Shown here: one piece after another, positions 1-7,244 of the stretch | Numbering within the stretch: the stretch's first letter is position 1 | How the letters are laid out: each line of letters starts with the position of its first letter | Program-made: the position numbers and the translations under genes | Assembly (NCBI GenBank): GCA_023436715.1 | Contig: JAEZIJ010000037.1 | Span: 1 to 7,250, forward strand | From: Acidobacteriota bacterium | GTDB lineage: Bacteria > Acidobacteriota > Terriglobia > Bryobacterales > Bryobacteraceae | Reading direction: 5' to 3' | Length of the DNA stretch: 7,250 bases | The notes under the pieces: model-generated | Databases searched by the model: none | Told to the model about the DNA's origin: nothing | Seen by the model: the letters and a program-made list of their open reading frames with translations, nothing else

Positions 1-244
1 ATCCGAAACGAACGAAACGGAGATCCTTTCCTCGCGCCGCTTGGCATCGTCGTCGCACATTCCCCGCGCGCAAGGAACCACGATGAGCTTAGTTAAGTGG
101 CATTGGGCGAAACCGCCTGCCCCACGAAACTCCAGGGATCACGCATGCGTGACCCCAACAAGGCCCGCCCCCGGCTGCGGCAACGAATCACCGGGCGCGC
201 TCCCGCGGTCCTGCCCGCGCCAGTCGAGAAGGAGGGGATTCCGC
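1..244. other. Non-coding leader upstream of the sulfatase gene
   Basis: No gene is supported here. An open frame continues upstream of the sulfatase to an ATG at 41, but its first 68 residues are rich in Arg, Pro and Ser, resemble no domain, and precede a complete signal peptide, so I treat it as untranslated. The stretch contains a short direct repeat (CGAAACG at 4-10 and 13-19) and the palindrome at 135-156, listed separately. I see no convincing sigma-70 promoter. Confidence 0.6.
135..156. promoter_or_regulatory. Operator-like palindrome upstream of the sulfatase
   Basis: The perfect 14-bp palindrome TCACGCATGCGTGA lies at 139-152. One mismatched pair (A138/C153) separates it from a flanking GGG/CCC, giving a 22-bp dyad. 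It sits about 90 bases before the chosen start codon, where a regulator-binding site would be plausible. A symmetrical dyad without a loop fits a dimeric DNA-binding protein better than a terminator. No regulator is identified, so the function is inferred. Confidence 0.3.
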
Positions 245-1870
<1,626 letters not shown>

Positions 1871-1917
1871 ACGCTTCGCAACCGTGCCCGGGCTAAAATG
1901 GGGAGAGGAGGGACTGG

Positions 1918-2433
1918 ATGCCACCTATCACCACGCCCATGTTTCAGACGAAAAACGATCTTTCGTCCGACGTGCGTCAAAAGATGATCGAGATGCTCAA
2001 CCGGCAGCTCGCGGATACCTTCGACCTGTACAGCCAGACCAAGAACGCGCACTGGAATGTGAAAGGCACGGACTTTTTCCAGCTTCATGAGTTGTTCGAC
2101 GAACTCGCGGAAGACGTCTTCAAGTTCATCGATCTGATCGCAGAGCGGGCCACGGCGCTCGGAGGGTATGCGCAGGGCACAATCCGCATGGCTTCAGAGC
2201 GGTCCGCGCTGCCGGAGTATCCTCGCGACGCGATCGACGGCCGCCAGCACGTGGAAGCGCTGATCGAGCGGTTCTCAAAGTACGCGGCAAGCACTCGCAA
2301 GGCCATCGATGCAGCCCAGGACGAAGACGACATGGCGACGGCCGATTTGTTCACGGACGTGGCGCGCGCGACAGATAAGGACCTCTGGTTTCTGGAAGCG
2401 CACGTCCAGAGCGCGACTCAGAAGGCCGGCTGA
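1918..2433 (+). CDS. dps: Dps-family ferritin-like DNA-protection protein
   Basis: A 171-residue Dps protein. The family forms hollow cytoplasmic 12-mers that use hydrogen peroxide to oxidise Fe(II), store the iron core and often shield DNA during starvation or oxidative stress. The inter-subunit ferroxidase site is complete: His45 (in KNAHWNVKG), His57, Asp72 and Glu76. The spacing of 12, 15 and 4 residues is that of characterised Dps proteins. A four-helix bundle fills most of the chain, and Trp157 lies in the conserved KDLWFLEAH segment. The N-terminal tail (about 20 residues) has few basic residues, so DNA binding through it is uncertain. The ATG at 1918 follows a purine-rich GGAGGGA (1907-1913). 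TAAAAT at 1894-1899 could be a -10 element, but no good -35 is seen, so read-through from the sulfatase is also possible. A hairpin follows the stop codon, suggesting the unit ends here. Confidence 0.95.
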   Translation: MPPITTPMFQTKNDLSSDVRQKMIEMLNRQLADTFDLYSQTKNAHWNVKGTDFFQLHELFDELAEDVFKFIDLIAERATALGGYAQGTIRMASERSALPEYPRDAIDGRQHVEALIERFSKYAASTRKAIDAAQDEDDMATADLFTDVARATDKDLWFLEAHVQSATQKAG

Positions 2434-2439
2434 CGAAAT

Positions 2440-2466
2440 GCACCCAGTGCCGGCAGCGCTGGGTGC
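2440..2466 (+). terminator. Strong hairpin after dps, candidate terminator
   Basis: GCACCCAGTGC (2440-2450) pairs with GCGCTGGGTGC (2456-2466). This makes an 11-bp stem with one G-U pair and a 5-base loop (CGGCA). It begins 6 bases after the dps stop codon, a usual place for a terminator. The bases after it (GCGCCCCTTCGTTG) lack a U-tract, so it is not a textbook intrinsic terminator. It may act with Rho or mainly protect the 3' end of the mRNA. Confidence 0.5.
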
Positions 2467-2514
2467 GCCCCTTCGTTGAGAACTGCCCTCCGAATCCGTT
2501 AACCTGACCTATAC

Positions 2515-4971
2515 ATGCAACGCAGAAGTTTTGTTGGCGCGCTTGGCGCCGGACTGTCCGCCCGCTTGCTCGCCGGCGCTCAACAGGATCCGGTCTATCT
2601 CTTGACCTATGATCACGGCGGCCTCGTGCTGTGGGGCATTCCCCACTTCACTGAGCGGCTTCGCGACGCAGTCGCCTGGCTGGATCGCTATCCCGGCTTC
2701 AAGTTCGGCCTCGAAAACGAAGCGTACACGTACGACTACCTGGCCGAGCGCGGCCCGGAAACGATCGAGGAGATCAGGCGGGATCTGAAGAAATACCCAG
2801 GCCGCTTCGGCATTGGTACCTGCACGTACGGACAGCCGCTCTCCTGCTTCGTCAACGAGGAATCGAACATTCGCCAGATCGAGTACGGGCTCGGAACCAC
2901 GCGCAAGTATTTCGGCCGCGCTCCGGACATCTACCTCATGAGCGAGCACGCCATGCACTGCCAGATTCCGCAAATCCTCGCGGGTTTCGGCATGCGCGGC
3001 GCAATCATGCGCACGCACTTCATGATGTACGGCTACAATCCGACCTTCGACGTGCCCTACGGATGGTGGATCGGGCTCGACGGATCGCGCGTCCCCACGG
3101 TTCCGACATACCCCGGCCAGGGAGCCGAATTCGGCAAGACGACCTACGACAATTGGGTGCTGACTCGCTGTCCCGGCCCCGACTGCAAGGGCTCGCTCGA
3201 CGAGTTTCGTACACGTTTCGGCCACATCCGGCCATTGATTGCGTCTCGCGCGGATGATTCGGGATTGCGGCGCGAGGACCTGGTCAAGATCACCGAAGGG
3301 CGGAAAGACTGCCGCTGGGCGCTGCTCGAAGACCTTCCCGCGATTCTCCCCAAGCCCGCGGCGGATATGAAGACCGGCCCGAACGATTTCGTGGTGCGCA
3401 TGCCCTGGGGCTACTGCGGCAACGAGATTTTCAACCGCACGCGAGAGGCTGAGGTAGCGGTTCTGACCGCCGAGCGCCTGGCCGCAATCGAACTGATGCT
3501 CGGAGGCGCAAACCGGGAAGCGGACCTGGAGCAAGCCTGGAAGAACGTTCTGGTTGCCCAGCATCACGACGTACAGATCTGCGGACTTCTGCCGGACGCG
3601 CGCAAGTTCCTTGGAGCCTCGCTGGCTGCGTCCGGGCGCGTCGCGACCTCCTCTCTTCGAGCGGTCGCGGCGAAGATGAAGGGGAGCGAATTGGGGCAGA
3701 TCACCGTCTTCAATCCCAGTTCCTGGCGGCGGCGGGAATGGATTGAAGCGACCGTCACGCTGCCTGCGCGCGCTCTGAAGGAAGTGGAAGTGCGGCACGG
3801 GGGCAAGGTTGTGCCGAGCGTACTCGTTTCGGCGATCCGAAGCTCCTCGGACGCGATTCAGGAGGCGCGCCTGCTCGTGCTCGCGGACGTCCCGCCGCTG
3901 GCGGCTATGTCGTGTTCCGTTGCGGGTCCGAGCGAACCCGCGCGCCCGGCGGCTGCGCCCATCTCGATCACTGAAGGACCGCTTCGAGTAGAGACGCCAT
4001 TCTGGCAACTCGAACTGCACCCGGAAGGCGGCATCGCCGCGCTGACGTCACGGAAGAGCGGGGCGCCGGTGATCGCGCCGGGCCGCCGCAGCGCGTTCTT
4101 CGCGGGACGCGTGAACGGGACTCCTTGCGAATCGCAGGGCCGTTGGCGCGTGATGCCACGGACGCCGGACCTGCCTTGGGTGGATCTCCGCGAGGAAGGG
4201 ACGATCGGCGGTATTCCATATCGCTGTGACCTCAGGTTGCGGGTGGATTCGCCGCGCCTCGATTACCGTGTGAAGTTCGAGTTCGAGGAGCAGAAGATCG
4301 GGCGGGTGAGCGAGAACAAGCGCGACTCCGTTTCCCCCTTCGTTCACGAGGAGAAGCTGCGTTTCAAGGTCTTCCCGGCCACTGGTGATGCGATTGGCGT
4401 GCGCGATTTGCCCTTCGCGGTCGCCGAGACGCCCGATCGATACGTGCAAGGGAACTACTGGACCGCTTTGGCCGGCCCGCAGTCGGGCGTGGCCTTCTTC
4501 AACCGCGGAGCCATGGGCGCGGTGCGCGAGGCGGACGGCGGCTTTTCCCTCCCGCTCGCCTATTCCATGTACTACATCTGGGGCACCCGCATGCTGAAAG
4601 GCGAATTCGGCTACGAGTTCGCCGTGTGGCCGTTCAGCGGCGCGTGGAAGGATGCCGACCTCCACCGGCGGGCTCTCGAATACAATTACCCGATGCCTGC
4701 GTGCGCCGGGGAAGCGGGTGACGGCAGCCGGGGAGAAGTGGCGATGCCCGTCGAAGTGGGCTCCGAGGATGTGATCGCTACGGCCCTCTACAGCAAGGCG
4801 GGAAAGGTGTACGTCCGCATGTTCGAGCATAGAGGCAAGGCCGCACAAGCGGCTTTGAGGCGCGCCGGCGGAAGCACGGTGGAGGTGGACCTCACCGGTC
4901 GCCCTGTGGGCGCGGCCGGAGCACGCCTCGACTTCAGGCCCTGGCAGATCCGGACTGTCCGCCTGGATTAG
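2515..4971 (+). CDS. Exported glycoside hydrolase family 38-like protein (alpha-mannosidase fold)
   Basis: An 818-residue protein with GH38 architecture. GH38 enzymes are zinc-dependent retaining alpha-mannosidases. The N-terminus MQRRSFVGALGAGLSARLLAGA has a twin-arginine-like signal (RR at 3-4, hydrophobic core, AGA near 22), so Tat export is likely. Residues about 25-300 form the catalytic-domain region, including a segment ending in PQIL (152-155). Residues about 305-388 are the helical middle domain, with the AWKNVLVAQHHD block (341-352) matching the family's W..LL.NQ.HD signature. Residues about 395-818 are the beta-rich C-terminal part, opening with VFNPSSWRRREW (398-409). The usual HxD metal motif appears as DHGG (33-36), and the segment before PQIL reads SEHAMHCQ (143-150), without the expected Asp nucleophile. 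Activity may therefore be altered or lost, or the specificity different. No Shine-Dalgarno is visible before the ATG; the start rests on the signal sequence. The gene is separated from dps by a hairpin and is probably transcribed alone. Confidence 0.82.
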   Translation: MQRRSFVGALGAGLSARLLAGAQQDPVYLLTYDHGGLVLWGIPHFTERLRDAVAWLDRYPGFKFGLENEAYTYDYLAERGPETIEEIRRDLKKYPGRFGIGTCTYGQPLSCFVNEESNIRQIEYGLGTTRKYFGRAPDIYLMSEHAMHCQIPQILAGFGMRGAIMRTHFMMYGYNPTFDVPYGWWIGLDGSRVPTVPTYPGQGAEFGKTTYDNWVLTRCPGPDCKGSLDEFRTRFGHIRPLIASRADDSGLRREDLVKITEGRKDCRWALLEDLPAILPKPAADMKTGPNDFVVRMPWGYCGNEIFNRTREAEVAVLTAERLAAIELMLGGANREADLEQAWKNVLVAQHHDVQICGLLPDARKFLGASLAASGRVATSSLRAVAAKMKGSELGQITVFNPSSWRRREWIEATVTLPARALKEVEVRHGGKVVPSVLVSAIRSSSDAIQEARLLVLADVPPLAAMSCSVAGPSEPARPAAAPISITEGPLRVETPFWQLELHPEGGIAALTSRKSGAPVIAPGRRSAFFAGRVNGTPCESQGRWRVMPRTPDLPWVDLREEGTIGGIPYRCDLRLRVDSPRLDYRVKFEFEEQKIGRVSENKRDSVSPFVHEEKLRFKVFPATGDAIGVRDLPFAVAETPDRYVQGNYWTALAGPQSGVAFFNRGAMGAVREADGGFSLPLAYSMYYIWGTRMLKGEFGYEFAVWPFSGAWKDADLHRRALEYNYPMPACAGEAGDGSRGEVAMPVEVGSEDVIATALYSKAGKVYVRMFEHRGKAAQAALRRAGGSTVEVDLTGRPVGAAGARLDFRPWQIRTVRLD

Positions 4972-4988
4972 GCCAGACTCTCGCGTGC

Positions 4989-5013
4989 GGAAGCGCGGCT
5001 TCGATACACTTGC
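4989..5013. repeat. Intergenic repeat unit, copy 1
   Basis: A 25-bp unit that recurs at 5055-5079 with a single mismatch (G versus T at the seventh base). It contains a small hairpin, GAAGC (4990-4994), a 3-base loop, then GCTTC (4998-5002). The only difference between the copies falls in the loop, so the stem is preserved. It starts 18 bases after the GH38 gene ends. It could be a member of a dispersed REP-like family; this is inferred from two local copies only. Confidence 0.7.
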
Positions 5014-5099
5014 GCGCGCCACGAATCGCGAATGGTTCAGGCTATGGCTTGTCGGGAAGCTCGGCTTCGATACACTTGCCAGCCCGATTGGTGGCGCAC
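5014..5099. repeat. Imperfect inverted repeat enclosing the second repeat unit
   Basis: The 15 bases at 5014-5028 (GCGCGCCACGAATCG) are complementary to 5085-5099 (CGATTGGTGGCGCAC) at 13 of 15 positions. The left arm directly follows repeat copy 1; the right arm starts 5 bases after copy 2. Together they make a composite structure of unit, arm, unit, arm. The two arms could form a long stem with copy 2's own hairpin in the loop. It does not match an integron attC site, and no tRNA is formed. Confidence 0.5.
5055..5079. repeat. Intergenic repeat unit, copy 2
   Basis: The second copy of the 25-bp unit, 24 of 25 bases identical to copy 1 and offset by 66 bp. The hairpin GAAGC (5056-5060), loop TCG, GCTTC (5064-5068) is kept. 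It lies about 70 bases before the start of the next gene. Confidence 0.7.
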
Positions 5100-5125
5100 C
5101 TGTTCCTGCGTGCATTAACTGCATC

Positions 5126-5144
5126 TATTATGTGTCGAGGAGGA
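5126..5144 (+). promoter_or_regulatory. Candidate -10 box and ribosome binding site for the two-gene operon
   Basis: TATTAT at 5126-5131 differs from the sigma-70 -10 consensus at one base. The base at the proper -35 distance (TTCCTG, 5103-5108) is a poor match, so the promoter is tentative. GAGGAGGA at 5137-5144 is an excellent Shine-Dalgarno 7 bases before the ATG at 5152 and settles that start. Confidence 0.4.
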
Positions 5145-5151
5145 TTCTTCG

Positions 5152-5487
5152 ATGGTCATCCGGAAGGCGCAGATGGCGGCCTTTGAGGCGTACACGCTAA
5201 AAGCTTTTCAGGACCGGATGGTCGCGCACCTAAGGCCTTTCGCGCCTTACCCGGAACAACAGCTTCGGGCCATTGTAGTGGCCGGCATCGAGGAGGCATC
5301 CGGTTTCAAAATCCGGTCCGAGCAGGAGGTCGAACGCTATCTGGAATGCCTGGTGCAGTACGGGGCCGGGTTCTCCACGTTGCACTGGGCCGGCCCGATC
5401 CTGCGCGATTCCGCCTCGTCCGAAAGTGACAAGATGGACCGCATCCAATGGCACGTCCTCCACCGCCCGGGAGCCCACAATGGCTAG
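5152..5487 (+). CDS. Small protein of unknown function, first gene of an overlapping pair
   Basis: A soluble, probably helical protein of 111 residues with no signal peptide or membrane segment. Visible features are an N-terminal amphipathic helix (about 6-30), a segment EQQLRAIVVAGIEEASGF (35-52), SEQEVERYLECLVQYG (56-71) and HWAGPILRDSASSESDKMDRI (78-98). From memory this pattern (N-terminal helix with RMVAHL, then GI..A..., then YL..L.QYG.GF, then WA..IL.D....KM) resembles short proteins of unknown function encoded beside effector or cargo genes of type VI or other contractile secretion systems. That is recall, not a search, and no secretion gene is in the window. It has a strong ribosome binding site, and its last 8 bases overlap the start of the next gene. 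Tight coupling suggests a chaperone, adaptor or immunity-like partner for the downstream protein. Confidence 0.72.
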   Translation: MVIRKAQMAAFEAYTLKAFQDRMVAHLRPFAPYPEQQLRAIVVAGIEEASGFKIRSEQEVERYLECLVQYGAGFSTLHWAGPILRDSASSESDKMDRIQWHVLHRPGAHNG

Positions 5488-6481
5488 AATCGCCGACTTC
5501 CCACCCAACCGGAAGGCTGCGTCGCAGGCCGACGCCGATTTCTATAACAACCACCCCGAGATGACCCAGGACGGCAAGTGGATCCCGATCGATCCCTGCA
5601 ATCCCAAGCACGTCAGATATCAGATCGAATGGATGGACGCCTACGAGCGCCATAACGGCAAGACGCATCGCGGACAGTTCACCCCCGTCTGCGACAGCCC
5701 CGTTCGGACCTGCGCCTGCAACGGCAGCCTGCGGGTGACGGTCCGGATGGAAGCTCCCTGGATCCTTTTCAGGGACATTGGCTATGCCGGAGTCCGCCTC
5801 AGCGGCGCGACGGAAGCCTCCGGGGAGACGGACAGCATCGGCAGACTTACCCTGAGCGGTCTTGAGGCAGGCTTCCATGCCGTCGATGTGGTGGCGCCAG
5901 ACGGCGCCTTCGCATTCGAGACGGTTCAGATCGAATGCAACAAACTCACCGAACTCGTAGTCTGGCTGAAGCCGGCGCCGGAGAGGATCGAGACCAAGAT
6001 CGTGGCGGTTCAGTGGGTTTGCAACACCTCAACCAGCACCGTGATGCGCGGTTCTCCCGGGGGAAGAGGAGTGGAGCCCACGCAGCGCTCCTGGACCGTC
6101 AGCATCATCGAAAAATACGCGGAGGTCCCCAAGAACCACGAACTGGTGGACTCGCACAGTTCGCTGCTTCATCACAAGAGGGGCGGCATGTTCACCTTGG
6201 ACGTCAAGATCGAGCGCTGCAACGGGACCTACGGAATCAAGTCCGCCGGTACGAAAGCGCTTGAAATAGCGGTCAAAGTGGCGAACGAGGGAGGGGCGGC
6301 CGACAATCTGATCGAGTCGGGTTTCAATGTCGCTTACGGAGCGATCAAGGTCGGCACGTCGTCCAGTGATGAAAAGTACGGGCTGGAGTCTTCTCCCACT
6401 CAGAAGGTCTACGGAAGTTGGGAAGAAGCACAGCAGCAGATGAACGCCACCGATTTCGCCGAGATACAGAAGTACCGCTGA
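5480..6481 (+). CDS. Multi-domain protein of unknown function with an Ig-like/regulatory-like beta domain
   Basis: A 333-residue protein that I do not recognise. The start at 5480 is chosen because GGGAG (5469-5473) sits 6 bases upstream and the ATG overlaps the previous gene's stop by 8 bases, as in translational coupling. Residues about 19-61 carry a motif FYNNHPEM...PIDPCNPKHVRYQIEWMDAYERHNG. Residues about 82-165 look like a small beta-sandwich of the carboxypeptidase-regulatory or SpaA-like type (GVRLSG, then DSIGRLTLSGLEAGFHAVDV). Residues about 171-300 are a second beta-rich region, and the tail (about 312-333) is helical and polar. There are seven cysteines (40, 71, 78, 80, 153, 181, 247), with CDSPVRTCAC at 71-80 possibly binding metal or forming disulfides. 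No signal peptide is present, so if it is secreted, another machine must carry it. It may be a cargo or effector of such a system, with the upstream gene as partner. No catalytic motif is seen. Confidence 0.75.
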   Translation: MARIADFPPNRKAASQADADFYNNHPEMTQDGKWIPIDPCNPKHVRYQIEWMDAYERHNGKTHRGQFTPVCDSPVRTCACNGSLRVTVRMEAPWILFRDIGYAGVRLSGATEASGETDSIGRLTLSGLEAGFHAVDVVAPDGAFAFETVQIECNKLTELVVWLKPAPERIETKIVAVQWVCNTSTSTVMRGSPGGRGVEPTQRSWTVSIIEKYAEVPKNHELVDSHSSLLHHKRGGMFTLDVKIERCNGTYGIKSAGTKALEIAVKVANEGGAADNLIESGFNVAYGAIKVGTSSSDEKYGLESSPTQKVYGSWEEAQQQMNATDFAEIQKYR

Positions 6482-6485
6482 ACGC

Positions 6486-6629
6486 GTGGCGCCTCCACTC
6501 GAGGAGCCTGCGGCACCCGAGTTTCGCTATTTCCTGGAGCTTCGGCGTGGCGGTGCGGAAAACCTCGTCACGGTGGTAGCGCGATGGGGAGACAAGGTCC
6601 GCGCCGGCGAAATGAGATCGGGATCGTAG
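6486..6629 (+). CDS. Possible 47-codon small ORF after the operon
   Basis: A GTG-initiated frame begins 4 bases after the preceding stop and ends with TAG just before the CRISPR array. The predicted peptide includes PEFRYFLELRRGGAENLVTV and VARWGDKVRAGE, a mix of hydrophobic and charged residues compatible with a real small protein or a fragment of one. No Shine-Dalgarno is clear, so it would depend on coupling. It may equally be a decayed remnant of a longer gene or a chance frame in GC-rich DNA. Confidence 0.3.
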   Translation: MAPPLEEPAAPEFRYFLELRRGGAENLVTVVARWGDKVRAGEMRSGS

Positions 6630-6639
6630 CGGTGTGCCC

Positions 6640-7124
6640 TGTTCAATCCACGCGCCCACGCGGGGCGCGACGTGCCGCCCTCCAGTCCTGTTTGGAGAAC
6701 AGGTTGATGTTTCAATCCACGCGCCCACGCGGGGCGCGACCTCGACCATCCCGGCGGTCTGGAACTTCTGGAGGGTTTCAATCCACGCGCCCACGCGGGG
6801 CGCGACGTTCGACCGTGATGCCGTGCTGCGTACCGGCATGTTTCAATCCACGCGCCCACGCGGGGCGCGACGCTCGCAGGCCCAAGCAATTAAGGATTCG
6901 GATTTGTTTCAATCCACGCGCCCACGCGGGGCGCGACTATGTCGATTGAGTAATCCGGATTCAGCCGCCAGGTTTCAATCCACGCGCCCACGCGGGGCGC
7001 GACGCCGCACGCCCTCCGAGATGCCGTCCTCGTACCGGGTTTCAATCCACGCGCCCACGCGGGGCGCGACGGCAGGGAGGTAAGCTGCTGGCCAATGCGC
7101 GTGGTTTCAATCCACGCGCCCACG
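6640..7124 (-). CRISPR. Type I-C-like CRISPR array, 7 full repeats plus 1 truncated
   Basis: Repeats of 32 bp start at 6640, 6709, 6775, 6840, 6906, 6972 and 7039; an eighth at 7104-7124 keeps only 21 bp. The seven spacers are 37, 34, 33, 34, 34, 35 and 33 bp. On the + strand each repeat opens with GTTTCAATCCACGCG; the reverse strand ends in GTGGATTGAAAC, as in type I-C arrays. Read on the - strand the repeat folds as CGCGCCC, loop CGCGT, GGGCGCG, leaving an 11-base tail TGGATTGAAAC. That is the handle expected after Cas5 (Cas5d) cleavage. The leftmost repeat has its outer two bases changed (TG for GT on the + strand), as is common at the leader-distal end. Transcription is therefore leftward and the leader should lie to the right of 7124. 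No cas genes are in the window. Some frames through the array translate as repeats of SIHAPTRGAT or VAPRVGAWIET; these are not proteins. Confidence 0.97.
7104..7124 (-). repeat. Truncated leader-side CRISPR repeat
   Basis: Twenty-one of 32 bases match the repeat perfectly and then identity stops abruptly at 7124/7125. In crRNA sense the missing part is the first 11 bases, which includes the whole 5' arm of the hairpin. The break is sharp, not a gradual decay, pointing to an insertion or recombination junction. Confidence 0.9.
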
Positions 7125-7128
7125 TGAT

Positions 7129-7174
7129 TTCGCTAATCTAATCTGGCCCACTTCGCTCATCTGATTTGGCCCAC
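7129..7174. repeat. 23-bp tandem repeat at the presumed IS end
   Basis: Two adjacent units share TTCGCT, ATCT, AT and TGGCCCAC, differing at three positions. They lie 4 bases inside the junction with the CRISPR repeat. In IS21-like elements such repeats are thought to be transposase-binding sites. Confidence 0.75.
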
Positions 7175-7201
7175 CTCCAGACCGGGAGCCGGGTACTCTG
7201 A

Positions 7202-7219
7202 TTCGGGCATTTGCCCGAA
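7202..7219 (+). promoter_or_regulatory. Perfect hairpin in the presumed IS leader
   Basis: TTCGGGCA (7202-7209) pairs with TGCCCGAA (7212-7219) around a 2-base loop, or a 7-bp stem with loop ATTT. It lies about 20 bases before the ribosome binding site at 7239-7244. It could limit transcription or translation entering the transposase gene, or be an operator. The second small dyad AGAAC-G-GTTCT (7223-7233) follows at once. Confidence 0.4.
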
Positions 7220-7238
7220 CGGAGAACGGTTCTTGAAC

Positions 7239-7244
7239 AGGAGG
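7239..7244 (+). promoter_or_regulatory. Ribosome binding site for a gene starting at the window edge
   Basis: AGGAGG is followed by only CTGAGC before the window ends. With normal spacing, a start codon would fall at about 7251. The gene would be the presumed IS transposase. Confidence 0.45.

Noticed and set aside
4..19. Direct repeat CGAAACG-AA-CGAAACG at the left edge
   Set aside because: It is too short and too near the window edge to tell from chance.
41..244. N-terminal extension of the sulfatase from an ATG at 41
   Set aside because: There is no ribosome binding site of comparable quality, and the extension would bury a complete signal peptide that begins at 245 behind AAGGAGGGG.
2476..2515. 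TTGAGA (2476-2481) and TATACA (2510-2515) as a promoter for the GH38 gene
   Set aside because: The gap between them is 28 bases, far too long, and the second box overlaps the start codon.
2509..4020. Long - strand frame of 503 codons opposite the GH38 gene, and similar long - strand frames at 305-1462 and 4048-5124
   Set aside because: These are shadows of GC-rich genes. The + strand frames have clear family signatures; the - strand products are Arg/Ala-rich with no recognisable domain.
5014..5099. Integron attC site or tRNA in the intergenic repeat cluster
   Set aside because: There are no attC core boxes (GTTRRRY/RYYYAAC), and no cloverleaf or T-loop motif can be formed.
6345..7123. Several open frames on both strands across the array, giving peptides with repeated SIHAPTRGAT, QSTRPRGAR or VAPRVGAWIET
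   Set aside because: These are translations of the CRISPR repeat in different frames, a well-known false gene signal.
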